Shown here: piece after piece, positions 16,025 to 23,256 of the stretch | Layout of the letters: each line of letters opens with the position of its first letter | Numbering within the stretch: position 1 is the first letter of the stretch | Assembly (NCBI GenBank): GCA_938084925.1 | Contig: CALKFY010000095.1 | Location: 1-47,447, forward strand | Reading direction: 5' to 3' | Length of the DNA stretch: 47,447 nucleotides | From: an uncultured Pseudomonadales bacterium | Lineage (GTDB): Bacteria > Pseudomonadota > Gammaproteobacteria > Pseudomonadales > Balneatricaceae | Position numbers and translations under genes: made by a program | Notes under the pieces: generated by a model | The model's database searches: none | Seen by the model: the letters and a program-made list of their open reading frames with translations, nothing else | What the model was told of the DNA's origin: nothing

Positions 16025-16168
16025 ATGCCAAGCCCAGTACAAAAAATCGAACGCAACATTGATTATAAAATTGTTGTATCTACAGTAGTAGCAGCCATCG
16101 TCGTTGCTATCTTTTTTTATGCTCTACGAAAGTCTGGTGTAAAACTACTTAAAGACGTTGCGGCGTAG
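16025..16168 (+). CDS. 47-aa single-helix membrane protein, first gene of virion operon
   Basis: The frame reads MPSPVQKIERNIDYKIVVST, then a hydrophobic helix (VVAAIVVAIFFYAL) and a basic tail ending LLKDVAA. GGAG lies 9 bases before the ATG, and the stop is 9 bp before the capsid gene. Small single-helix proteins of this kind line the internal membrane of PM2-type virions and contact the capsid shell; that role is inferred. The GCGTAGGGGGT sequence at its stop recurs at the end of the capsid gene. Confidence 0.72.
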   Translation: MPSPVQKIERNIDYKIVVSTVVAAIVVAIFFYALRKSGVKLLKDVAA

Positions 16169-16177
16169 GGGGTAACC

Positions 16178-16999
16178 ATGTCTCGTTTATCCTATATCAA
16201 ACTGCCTTCTATCCAGCCACATTACGGCCAAAAGACCCAAATTCGTTTGGCGAATGGCCCCACTTATCAAGAACTGATGTTTCAGTCCAATGTTCCACCT
16301 GAGCGAGTAGAGAAAATCTCTATTAACCTTGGTGGAGTTCACTCGTTGGGTGACATTGTTGAACTGACTGGCGAAGACGCCAAAATGTTAGAAGCCTACA
16401 AAGGCCGCAATTACGGTGCTGTTGATGGTGTTCATACTTACATTATTCCCCTAGGCAATCGTGAAGGTCGTACCGAGCTAGGCCAGTTTTATTCCGGACT
16501 GGTGACATTGGCTACTGACACGGTAAACGTGTCCATTCAGCTAGCCAGTTCAACCAGCCAAGTACAACCATGGTTTGAAGGTCATGCAACCGCAACCGCA
16601 ACGCAGCGTACCCGTGAAATGGTGCCAATTATCAAAAGCCAAACCGTTATTAATAACGTGGCTGGTGAATTTGATTTCCAGAATTTGCAACGTGACCTAG
16701 CGTACAAGCGCTTACACTTGAAAGGCGACATCAAGCGCGTGGTGCTAAACCGTGATGGTTCAGAAAGTTGGGATCTAACGGACACGGTCAATACCTTCAT
16801 GCTTAAACGTGAAGATATGAAGCCGCAAGCAGGCATTTATCACATGGACTTTGTACAGCGTGGCTTTATCGCATTGGATGTTTACAAAGCACAGTTAACC
16901 CGCAGCGAATTGAATATGAAGCTCACCATGGGCACCGCTGAAAATGTCCGCGTGCTGATGGAAGCTGTTAAATTTTTGCCTGTACCTGTTGCAGCGTAG
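16178..16999 (+). CDS. Major capsid protein, double jelly-roll type (PM2 P2-like)
   Basis: A 273-aa, beta-rich protein with no signal or membrane helix. The layout follows PM2 P2: an N-terminal LPSIQPHYGQ-TQIRLANGPTYQ strand pair, an early PPERVEKISINLGG block, a central break, then DIKRVVLNRDGSESWDL and IYHMDFVQRGFIALDVYKAQ before the final strands (LNMKLTMGTAENVRVLMEAV). Length is within a few residues of P2 (about 269 aa, from memory). The gene is placed just after the packaging ATPase, as expected. A strong GGGGGT ribosome-binding site precedes it. It would form the icosahedral shell over the membrane. Fold assignment is by eye; Autolykiviridae-type capsid proteins are the closest alternative. 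Confidence 0.8.
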   Translation: MSRLSYIKLPSIQPHYGQKTQIRLANGPTYQELMFQSNVPPERVEKISINLGGVHSLGDIVELTGEDAKMLEAYKGRNYGAVDGVHTYIIPLGNREGRTELGQFYSGLVTLATDTVNVSIQLASSTSQVQPWFEGHATATATQRTREMVPIIKSQTVINNVAGEFDFQNLQRDLAYKRLHLKGDIKRVVLNRDGSESWDLTDTVNTFMLKREDMKPQAGIYHMDFVQRGFIALDVYKAQLTRSELNMKLTMGTAENVRVLMEAVKFLPVPVAA

Positions 17000-17009
17000 G
17001 GGGTGAATT

Positions 17010-17315
17010 ATGGCTGACACATGGGCCGTATCAGAAGGGGCGCTAAGCCCCGAATCAAATCCGGTTAAGTCGTTCTTATCTGGTCTTACTAACTTTAGTA
17101 ATGAAGTATTGAGCATTAAAGCCGCTGGATACTTGAATCAAGAACGTAAAGACGCTGGTTTGCAGTATGGAAAGCAAAGCGCAGCGTACCAGGACAATGA
17201 GGGCCGGAACTTGAATTCAAGCGATACCCAAGGCGGTAGATTTGATCATAAGACCATAATGTACGCGGGTGGTGGTGTTTTAGCTCTAGCGGCGATTTGG
17301 GTGGCTCTTAAATGA
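17010..17315 (+). CDS. Virion membrane protein with C-terminal helix
   Basis: A 101-aa protein. Residues 1-75 are polar and glutamine/asparagine-rich (AAGYLNQERKDAGLQYGKQS); residues about 82-100 form one membrane helix (TIMYAGGGVLALAAIWVALK). The ATG follows GGGGGTGA, the same strong site as the capsid gene. It overlaps the next gene by 4 bp. C-tail-anchored proteins directly behind the capsid gene are typical of internal-membrane phages. Confidence 0.75.
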   Translation: MADTWAVSEGALSPESNPVKSFLSGLTNFSNEVLSIKAAGYLNQERKDAGLQYGKQSAAYQDNEGRNLNSSDTQGGRFDHKTIMYAGGGVLALAAIWVALK

Positions 17316-17527
17316 TGCCTGTCGATCCAGTAAGCATAGGCAGCCTAGGTAAGGTTGCCGAATCGCTCACCGGTGGCGGTGCGGGGCCAGCGACTAGTGG
17401 CCCTGCCCAAATGGGCGGTACTTTTTTTTCAAATGGCGGCATTAACGTCAACAAACCAAATTATGTTATGTGGGGCGTTATCGTTTTGGGCCTAGTATTT
17501 GGGTTCTTACTGCTTAAAAAAAAGTAA
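17312..17527 (+). CDS. Small virion membrane protein
   Basis: A 71-aa protein: glycine-rich N-terminal half (SLTGGGAGPATSGPAQMGG), then a single helix (YVMWGVIVLGLVFGFLLL) and a terminal KKK, which predicts the C-terminus in the cytoplasm or virion interior. Starts inside the stop of the previous gene (ATGATG overlap). Same architecture as its neighbour, so likely another membrane component. Confidence 0.72.
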   Translation: MMPVDPVSIGSLGKVAESLTGGGAGPATSGPAQMGGTFFSNGGINVNKPNYVMWGVIVLGLVFGFLLLKKK

Positions 17528-17528
17528 A

Positions 17529-17557
17529 GCGCGTTAGCTGGTCACCAGCCGTTGCGC
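17529..17557 (+). repeat. Strong hairpin inside the virion operon
   Basis: GCTGGT (17537-17542) and ACCAGC (17544-17549) flank a single C, with GCGC outer arms at 17529-17532 and 17554-17557. No T-run follows, so it is not an ordinary terminator. It may stabilise the 3' end of the capsid mRNA or mark processing or recombination; function unknown. Confidence 0.55.
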
Positions 17558-17574
17558 GTGTTCTAGCACCTGCC

Positions 17575-17898
17575 ATGGCTGGCGATGACCGGATAATAGA
17601 ACAAGATGTTCGGGCTGGTTTGCTAAAAATTTACGCTATCAATGGCGATATGCTTGCGGTGACAGAAGTCATTGATAACGAATTCGTTGTTTGCTGCGTA
17701 GCTGGAAAAAACTTAGGTAATGCAATACCAGAGCTGGTAAAGCTAGCCAAACAAGCCGCATGCCAGCAAATCCGCTGGCATGCGGCGCGGCCAAGGGTTA
17801 TTAAACGAATAGTCCAAAGCGCAGGGCTAAAGGTGATAACTGGTGGGATTGATACCCGCGGATACACCATTTTTACAACAGACATTAACGAGATTTAA
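17575..17898 (+). CDS. Small protein with a GNAT-like C-terminal half, function uncertain
   Basis: A 107-aa soluble protein. The order of elements (EFVVCCVAGKN strand; LGNAIPELVKLAKQAACQQI helix with strand; ARPRVIKRIVQSAGLKVITG; TRGYTIFT) resembles the last part of a GNAT acetyltransferase domain, where a residue run of the form R-x-x-x-R-x-x-x-x-x-G is usual. It is shorter than a full GNAT domain and lacks a clear acetyl-CoA pyrophosphate loop, so activity is doubtful. It sits between membrane-protein and spike genes. ATG 17575 gives MAGDDRII. Confidence 0.6.
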   Translation: MAGDDRIIEQDVRAGLLKIYAINGDMLAVTEVIDNEFVVCCVAGKNLGNAIPELVKLAKQAACQQIRWHAARPRVIKRIVQSAGLKVITGGIDTRGYTIFTTDINEI

Positions 17899-17900
17899 TC

Positions 17901-18683
17901 ATGGGCGGTCGTTCAACTAGTTCAACTACCAACGTCAACAACACAACAAACAACGTACAGAATACCCAAATAGAAGATATTCAAGGCGTTGCCGTTGTTG
18001 GCGACGGTAACACGGTTACCACAACCGACCATGGCGCTGTTGAAGCCGGCCGAGAAGTAGCTTTTGAGGCACTAGCGTATAACGCAGATATTACAGAATC
18101 CGCATTAGATGCCATGCTAGAAACGGGGCAAGATGCCCAATACACGGCGCAGCGTTCTATAAACATGGCGGAAGACACCGCTAATACAGCAATTGGTGCC
18201 ATGGCTGACACGGTGGCAGATACTCAAGACACCGCACGTTATGCTATGGATGTTGTAGAAGCTAGTGGCAATACGATGGCTAATACTTTGTTGCTTGGCA
18301 ATGAAGCGGCGCTAGATACCGTTGAAAACAACGCCCGGTATGCAATGGATTTGGTAGGCGATGGCGCATTCATGGCCATTGGCGAAAATTCAGCGCTTAG
18401 TCAACACGCAATAGACAGCGTAAATGATAATTCTACTAATGCGCTAGACATGTTAAGCGAGCTAAGCAGACAGCAAGCCGGTTTCAATCAGCAAAGCATT
18501 GATAGTTTAAGCTCCAACACCAGTGCGGCAGTCCAGTCAGTCGAAAGAATGGCAAAAAGCGCCAGTACCAACGGTCAGAGTATTGTTGCAGAAAGCGTCG
18601 TTAAGATATTTAAACCTGTGGGAATCGGTCTAGCGCTAGTCGCCGGAGCATTCGCGCTGAAAGGAGCGTTTAAAAGTGCCTAA
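17901..18683 (+). CDS. Probable spike stalk, C-terminally membrane anchored
   Basis: A 260-aa protein. The N-terminus is Ser/Thr/Asn-rich (STTNVNNTTNNVQNTQIEDI) and leads to GDGNTVTTTDHGAVEAG, a motif seen in trimeric phage fibre proteins. About 150 residues of alanine/asparagine/serine-rich helical repeats follow, with recurring A-x-x-T/N-A-x-x-M/A-x-D/V patterns (e.g. NMAEDTANTAIGAMADTVAD). The C-terminus is a membrane helix (IFKPVGIGLALVAGAFALKG). I infer a trimeric coiled stalk rooted in the virion membrane. Two bases separate it from the previous gene; it overlaps the next by 8 bp. Confidence 0.72.
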   Translation: MGGRSTSSTTNVNNTTNNVQNTQIEDIQGVAVVGDGNTVTTTDHGAVEAGREVAFEALAYNADITESALDAMLETGQDAQYTAQRSINMAEDTANTAIGAMADTVADTQDTARYAMDVVEASGNTMANTLLLGNEAALDTVENNARYAMDLVGDGAFMAIGENSALSQHAIDSVNDNSTNALDMLSELSRQQAGFNQQSIDSLSSNTSAAVQSVERMAKSASTNGQSIVAESVVKIFKPVGIGLALVAGAFALKGAFKSA

Positions 18684-19287
18684 TTTTACAATGCAGCCAA
18701 ACGAGCAGTTAGATTTGCCTATTGTCGGCGAATATTTATACATCGAAAGCGGCAAAGTACAAGTAACTGTTCAACCAGCAGGTCAAACATATGACTTGCA
18801 AGAACGGGACAAGATCAAAGTTTCACCGTACGAACACTTAACAATAGTTAGCCGTTCCGAGGCTGTACAAACCGTTTCTATTCGTGCCGGATTAGGTGAC
18901 TTTATTCCAGCCGGACACGGGAAAGAAGTTTCAGTTGTAGGTGGGGTATCAATCAAAGAACCTGTTGATCTAGCCGCAGGAACAAAACTAATAACAATGC
19001 CGGCGAAAGAACTTAATGACCATGCAGATTTAACCATTCCTCCATTGTCCAGAAAACGGTTAGTGGCAGCTAACGATCGACAGAAGCTAATAATTCAAAT
19101 AGACGCAAGTGAACTTGTACTTTGTCGAGTTGGTAGCGCAGGAGTTTCCGCTGGGCGTGGAATGCGAATATACGGTGGTGATGGGCAAATAGGCACATTG
19201 ACGTTAGATTTAAGTGGTGAAATTTGGGCGTATAACGAGCATGGGAGCGTATCAGCACAGCTATCAATAGTGGAGCTAGTAGAATGA
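18676..19287 (+). CDS. Beta-rich spike/vertex protein
   Basis: A 203-aa soluble protein, predicted almost all beta. The N-terminal half (DLPIVGEYLYIESGKVQVTV ... YEHLTIVSRSE) reads like a small jelly roll or cupin-like barrel, and a second beta region (KLIIQIDASELVLCRVGSAG ... GTLTLDLSGEIWAYNEHG) follows. Two stacked beta domains between a stalk gene and a fibre gene suggest a penton/spike protein. It overlaps both neighbours (8 bp and 4 bp), so the three are coupled. No enzyme motif seen. Confidence 0.65.
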   Translation: MPNFTMQPNEQLDLPIVGEYLYIESGKVQVTVQPAGQTYDLQERDKIKVSPYEHLTIVSRSEAVQTVSIRAGLGDFIPAGHGKEVSVVGGVSIKEPVDLAAGTKLITMPAKELNDHADLTIPPLSRKRLVAANDRQKLIIQIDASELVLCRVGSAGVSAGRGMRIYGGDGQIGTLTLDLSGEIWAYNEHGSVSAQLSIVELVE

Positions 19288-20078
19288 CCGACTTTTCAAT
19301 AATTCATTATAAACAACCTAAGGCCTTAGCCGAGCTAAAAGCCAAGACTAATGAATTACAGAACATCGTAGAAACCATAGGCAATGAAAACTCGGAGCTT
19401 CGCCAAGCCGTCGATGATGCGTTCAATAAGGGTAAGCAACTAGAAAGCCAGGTGGCTGCATCATTCACTGAAATCGAAGAATTAGCATCCGGTACAGAAT
19501 TGCAATTATCCAAAGCATTCGCAGAGTTTCACGCTGTAAGCAACTCAGTTACACAAGAAATCAACCGACTTACATCAATTTCAAACGGCCACTACTATGA
19601 ACAAAATATTTATTTGCCAGGTTCATCCGATATTTTTTATCCATTATGGTGGGTATTCCCCAAAAAAGGAGTATCAACGGTGACAATTACCGGCTCAAAA
19701 TTCCTTTTAGAACTTGAGGGTAATGGTGCTGTTTGGAGCGGTGAAGGAAGGTTTATGGAAATTAAACGCTATATTGAGAAACGTAAACAATCTGTTACTC
19801 ATGTATATCATGGCTTATACCGCAAGCGAAGAAGCGTTGATGGTAGCCCTTTACGTTTTGAAGGTGATCACAGTACCAGTTATTCAGGTCTTTATTTGCG
19901 AGGGGATTGTGGTTATAGGATAACCACTAATTGGAACATAGACTTAAATCGGCAAAAGGGATACTCGCCAACGATGAAAACGATAATCAGAACCTCGGGG
20001 AACACTGAATATTATGTTCATCCATTAACGCGAACTGAAGTTAGGCCCGTCGTGGCCGATGCTTTGGCATACAGCTAG
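19284..20078 (+). CDS. Receptor-binding fibre-like protein
   Basis: A 264-aa protein. Residues about 14-100 are a coiled coil (KALAELKAKTNELQNIVETI; EIEELASGTELQLSKAFAEF). From about 110 the sequence becomes beta- and aromatic-rich (FYPLWWVFPKKGVSTVTITG; LYLRGDCGYRITTNWNIDL), resembling the receptor-binding tips of tail fibres that begin YYPV-W and end in a glycine-rich lectin-like head. I infer the host-recognition protein at the spike end. No membrane helix. Overlaps the preceding spike gene by 4 bp. Confidence 0.7.
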   Translation: MTDFSIIHYKQPKALAELKAKTNELQNIVETIGNENSELRQAVDDAFNKGKQLESQVAASFTEIEELASGTELQLSKAFAEFHAVSNSVTQEINRLTSISNGHYYEQNIYLPGSSDIFYPLWWVFPKKGVSTVTITGSKFLLELEGNGAVWSGEGRFMEIKRYIEKRKQSVTHVYHGLYRKRRSVDGSPLRFEGDHSTSYSGLYLRGDCGYRITTNWNIDLNRQKGYSPTMKTIIRTSGNTEYYVHPLTRTEVRPVVADALAYS

Positions 20079-20087
20079 AAGGTACAT

Positions 20088-20543
20088 ATGACTAGTTTAG
20101 ATGAATTAGAGCAAGAAGCTATTGCCCGGGATAGAGCAACGAAAAAGCTTGAATATTTGAAAAGCTTACGTGCTGAAATTGCCGCCAACGCAGGCGATCA
20201 ACAAGCTTTACTTGGCACAACTAGCGATGCTACACAGCTTGTATTATTCGGCTTTTGTTCGCTTATATCCAAATTAAATAACGCAAGGAGCTTGTCCGAT
20301 GTGCGGATGTCTACCAGCGACTTTAGTGAGATCGCGCAACAATTTCTAGAAAGACTGGAAGCTGGCGAAATTAAACTACCATTCCAAGCCAAAGGCCGTT
20401 CGAAGGTAATCGAAGATATTCAAACCCGTGGTACAGCAGTGGCTGAAAGTATCGAAAATGCAAAAAAAACAAAACATATTGAATTGACAGAAATTGAGCG
20501 CCTGAAGGAAATAGAGCGAATTATGGGGGAGGTTAGTGCTTGA
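20088..20543 (+). CDS. Protein of the spike module, unknown function
   Basis: A 151-aa soluble protein, helical and charged at both ends (LDELEQEAIARDRATKKLEY; ENAKKTKHIELTEIERLKEI) with a short hydrophobic stretch in the middle (DATQLVLFGFCSLIS). Not recognised. Its place after the fibre gene suggests a fibre chaperone or attachment protein, by analogy only. Its TGA overlaps a TTG start of the next gene. Confidence 0.65.
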   Translation: MTSLDELEQEAIARDRATKKLEYLKSLRAEIAANAGDQQALLGTTSDATQLVLFGFCSLISKLNNARSLSDVRMSTSDFSEIAQQFLERLEAGEIKLPFQAKGRSKVIEDIQTRGTAVAESIENAKKTKHIELTEIERLKEIERIMGEVSA

Positions 20544-20854
20544 ATAACTCACAATCCGCAAATGTACAGCTGAGCTTGTCAGCTATTGTGCAAGGTGCTA
20601 TTGGCACCGCATTAATGGCGCTTGTAAGTATGCTTTGGGTAACGCTTAGTGACTTAAATGAATCAGTACACAAACTGGACACTACATTGCAGCTAGCAGA
20701 CTCAGATATAAAAGTAATTGACGGTAGAGTTTCTAAAATTGAGTCAGAGATGGATCAAAGAAACTTGGCACTAAATGATTGGTTTTCTGTGCTTCGGCAG
20801 CAGACAAGCGAAGTAGCAAAACAGCAATATATAGTTGAATTTGGTGACCCATGA
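20540..20854 (+). CDS. Membrane protein with one N-terminal helix and coiled coil (possible lysis or spike accessory)
   Basis: A 104-aa protein with one N-terminal helix (LSAIVQGAIGTALMALVSMLWVTL) followed by a coiled coil (DLNESVHKLDTTLQLADSDI, IDGRVSKIESEMDQRN). The start is TTG, overlapping the previous stop, with a very strong GGGGGAGG 8 bases upstream, so the unusual start is well supported. The topology would put the coil in the periplasm; similar proteins occur next to lysis genes (spanin-like), but the function is not established. Confidence 0.68.
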   Translation: MNNSQSANVQLSLSAIVQGAIGTALMALVSMLWVTLSDLNESVHKLDTTLQLADSDIKVIDGRVSKIESEMDQRNLALNDWFSVLRQQTSEVAKQQYIVEFGDP

Positions 20855-21237
20855 AAGCATGGAAGTACAGATTAGATAATGATTATTGCTATAAAAACCA
20901 AGCATTTAAGGGAATTGAATTCAATTCCAATTGGTTGGTGATAGACGATGGCGAAATTTTGATAAAGGCAGGCTACGCATGGGACGGATGCAGCCCTAAG
21001 CGCACTTTTACAGGGTTATTTACATTTGGCACGCCGGACGGTGTGCTAAGGCACGGCAAAGCATGGACATACCACGCCAGTCTAGTGCACGACATATTAT
21101 GCCAATACCGAGGCCAGCACTGCATGACACAAACCCAAGTAACATGGATATTTCAAGACATGTTAACGGAGGTAAAATGGCCATTAACAAGTCTATACGT
21201 ATGGGCTGTAAAAAACTTCGGACCAAAGGGGTTTTAA
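20851..21237 (+). CDS. DUF1353-like phage protein
   Basis: A 128-aa soluble protein. The pattern IKAGYAWDGCSPK, then a tail ending YHASLVHDILCQYRG, matches DUF1353, a family common in phage genomes near lysis genes and characterised by the G-[FY]-x-[FW]-D-G-x-S and HD-containing blocks. Function unknown; the conserved Asp/His hints at a hydrolase. Its ATG overlaps the previous TGA, and the next ATG is 2 bp after its stop. Confidence 0.75.
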   Translation: MKAWKYRLDNDYCYKNQAFKGIEFNSNWLVIDDGEILIKAGYAWDGCSPKRTFTGLFTFGTPDGVLRHGKAWTYHASLVHDILCQYRGQHCMTQTQVTWIFQDMLTEVKWPLTSLYVWAVKNFGPKGF

Positions 21238-21239
21238 TA

Positions 21240-21869
21240 ATGGCTAGCAAAGTGATGGCGTTAATACTATTGGCTGGGTCAGCCGGTTTATTGATTTCTA
21301 GCCAAACTAGAGCAACCTTAACCAGTTTGAGGGTTCCGACTGCTAAACCTTTAATGCCAGATGATGGAAATCTGAACGAGCATAATAATTTCGAAGTGAT
21401 TAGCGATTCGGTTACCGTTTTAGATGCGACATATGAAGTAGTTAAGCAAACCGTTAGGGATACAATAATCGGATTGCCACGAGGCATACGTCAAAACAAC
21501 CCTGGAAACATTCGCCCTGGTGACAACTGGAACGGTATGACCGGTCAAGACGGCGGTTATTTGATTTTTAGAGATGTACGCTATGGAATTCGTGCGATGG
21601 TGAAGGTGCTGCGTAACTACCAGCGATTACACAACCTAGAAACAGTGAAGCAAATAATATATCGCTGGGCACCACCAGCCGACAACAATCCAACCAATGC
21701 ATATGTTAAACACGTAGCCGAATATTTGCGCGTGGCAACGGATCAACCGATTAACGTCAATGACCATATGCTTGACCTAATTAAAGTCATGGCTAAGCAC
21801 GAAAACGGCGGTAATTATCTAACCGAAAGCCAAATAAGGGAGGGCATCGAATGGGCAGGGCGTTACTAA
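21240..21869 (+). CDS. Peptidoglycan-degrading / virion lytic protein with N-terminal membrane anchor
   Basis: A 209-aa protein starting at ATG 21240 (MASKVMALILLAGSAGLLIS, one N-terminal hydrophobic helix or signal anchor). Residues about 80-205 form a domain widespread in prophages: GIRQNNPGNIRPG, GGYLIFRDVRYGIRAM, IIYRWAPPADNNPTNAYVKH, KHENGG. It is usually annotated as a structural/lytic protein with a lysozyme-like fold. It would cut the cell wall at entry or release. Closely linked to small membrane proteins on both sides. The exact bond cleaved cannot be stated. Confidence 0.78.
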   Translation: MASKVMALILLAGSAGLLISSQTRATLTSLRVPTAKPLMPDDGNLNEHNNFEVISDSVTVLDATYEVVKQTVRDTIIGLPRGIRQNNPGNIRPGDNWNGMTGQDGGYLIFRDVRYGIRAMVKVLRNYQRLHNLETVKQIIYRWAPPADNNPTNAYVKHVAEYLRVATDQPINVNDHMLDLIKVMAKHENGGNYLTESQIREGIEWAGRY

Positions 21870-22300
21870 TTTTCGCTACCGGAGCTACTGAAAACGCCGC
21901 TAAGCAAGCCACTACCATAGTGCTTCTTGGTTTAGGCGCGGCAGGCGCCGCATACTACTTGTACACCCAGCGTGCCAAGCTGGCCAGCACCGCCAGAGCC
22001 ATTAGCCAGGCACCGGCAAACGCAATAACCAGCGCAACCCGCAGCTATGACAAAACTGAACACGGGTATCAGCACCGAGTTGGTAGTGAGTCATGGTTTC
22101 GTAACCTAATAGCACCGGAAACAAAGCCAACGGGCGGTCAGTGGGTGCCACTAGCACCAGAGCAAATCATCGTGCCCAACGACCCAGACGTACCAACACT
22201 CACCGAACGCTGGGTGCCCAACGTCAACCCGACAGCAGTATACGAAGACAACCGCACATGGTTGCAAAAGATACTGCACCCAACCGACTTATCACCCTAG
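21851..22300 (+). CDS. Prophage membrane protein, unknown function
   Basis: A 149-aa protein with one N-terminal helix (TTIVLLGLGAAGAAYYLYTQ) and a proline-rich polar remainder (PNDPDVPTLTERWVPNVNPT; TWLQKILHPTDLSP). It overlaps the lytic gene by 19 bp. Could be a virion membrane component or a lysis accessory; not recognised. Confidence 0.68.
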   Translation: MGRALLIFATGATENAAKQATTIVLLGLGAAGAAYYLYTQRAKLASTARAISQAPANAITSATRSYDKTEHGYQHRVGSESWFRNLIAPETKPTGGQWVPLAPEQIIVPNDPDVPTLTERWVPNVNPTAVYEDNRTWLQKILHPTDLSP

Positions 22301-22309
22301 GAGAACACC

Positions 22310-22600
22310 GTGTGGCCAGCAATACTAACAAGCCTTGTAGGTGATTTCGTACAAGGCAGAAAAGACAAGAGAAAACAAACAAAAGCTGTGCAAGAAGTAA
22401 CAGTTAACAGCGTTTCTCAACAAGTAACGCTCATTATTGCGTTGTTGCCGTTTGTCGTGCTTTGGGTATCACCCGAACGGGTAGAGGCCTATTTTTTAAG
22501 CATGTCGGTCATACCAGATCAATATATGCAGGTAGTGCTGGGCATGGTGAGCAGTGTCTGGGGAATGAATCAAATCAAGCGAATTAGGGCGGGGTTATGA
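22310..22600 (+). CDS. Holin-like membrane protein
   Basis: A 96-aa protein, GTG start preceded by AGGAG. A basic cytosolic segment (QGRKDKRKQTKAVQEV) is followed by a strong helix (TLIIALLPFVVLWVS) and a second hydrophobic stretch (VVLGMVSSVWGMN) before a basic tail. The arrangement recalls phage holins of the 3TM/GTA group, in shortened form. Its position after the lytic protein supports a lysis role, but this is inferred. Confidence 0.65.
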   Translation: MWPAILTSLVGDFVQGRKDKRKQTKAVQEVTVNSVSQQVTLIIALLPFVVLWVSPERVEAYFLSMSVIPDQYMQVVLGMVSSVWGMNQIKRIRAGL

Positions 22601-22761
22601 GTCTATTAAGCGGGGTAGTACCCGAACAAGTCGAGCTGATAGTAGGTGGCGAATCAGACTCCCCAGTACCTGTGCACGTGACCATTGGTGACAAGGTCTT
22701 TATGCTGGGCATTGGCTTGATTGCCGTATTAGTTATTGTAGGGGCAAGAAGTAAGCGCTAA
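22597..22761 (+). CDS. 54-aa single-helix membrane protein, last rightward gene
   Basis: The frame MSLLSGVVPEQVELIVGGES continues to a C-terminal helix (VFMLGIGLIAVLVIVGARS) and a basic tail (KR). Its ATG overlaps the previous TGA (ATGA), and its own stop overlaps the stop of the convergent regulator gene by 4 bp. Architecture matches the other C-tail-anchored virion proteins. A lysis accessory is the alternative. Confidence 0.65.
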   Translation: MSLLSGVVPEQVELIVGGESDSPVPVHVTIGDKVFMLGIGLIAVLVIVGARSKR

Positions 22762-23186
22762 ACGCTACGAGGGCCAAATAATGGGATAACTTGGCAAGGT
22801 TGCCTTAGCTTTTCTAATTCATAATTAGCGCTTTCGAGCGCTTTTAGCGTTTTTTCCAGATTGTCCTGCAATTCGTTATATCTAGTCCGATATGCATAAA
22901 ATAATGACATAGACCATATGAAACCCTCTAGTTGTTCAGGGCTTACCGAAAAGCCGTTTGGACCACTAAACTCGTTCCGGTCATTAATAATAAAGTGCTC
23001 GTAGCCGGTGTGGTGAATAACGCCCAGAGCCTTGTGTTCTAGTAGCTCCCTGTAAGCCTTTGGCATTTGCTCGGGGGTGTTGATCCAGCGATAGACGGTT
23101 GATTTGTGGACATAAAGCAGGCTGGCAACTTTATCGGCCTCTAGTAAACGCACATATTGAAATTTATTGACATGAAGTTTTCTCAT
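22758..23186 (-). CDS. HTH regulator at the right end of the prophage
   Basis: A 142-aa protein with an N-terminal helix-turn-helix (EADKVASLLYVHKSTVYRWI, then NTPEQMPKAYRELLEHKALG) and a C-terminal coiled coil (TRYNELQDNLEKTLKALESA). The ATG at 23186 (MRKLHVNK) has AAAGG about 9 bases upstream and is preferred to an earlier GTG. Transcribed leftward from within 70 bp of attR, convergent to the virion operon. Together with the regulator at the other end it likely controls the late operon or the lysis-lysogeny choice. Confidence 0.75.
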   Translation of the reverse strand: MRKLHVNKFQYVRLLEADKVASLLYVHKSTVYRWINTPEQMPKAYRELLEHKALGVIHHTGYEHFIINDRNEFSGPNGFSVSPEQLEGFIWSMSLFYAYRTRYNELQDNLEKTLKALESANYELEKLRQPCQVIPLFGPRSV

Positions 23187-23256
23187 GGGTAGGCATCCTT
23201 TTCTAACTTGTTGATTTCCCACCTAAAGTATAGAGCATTACAATTTTATCAATTGG

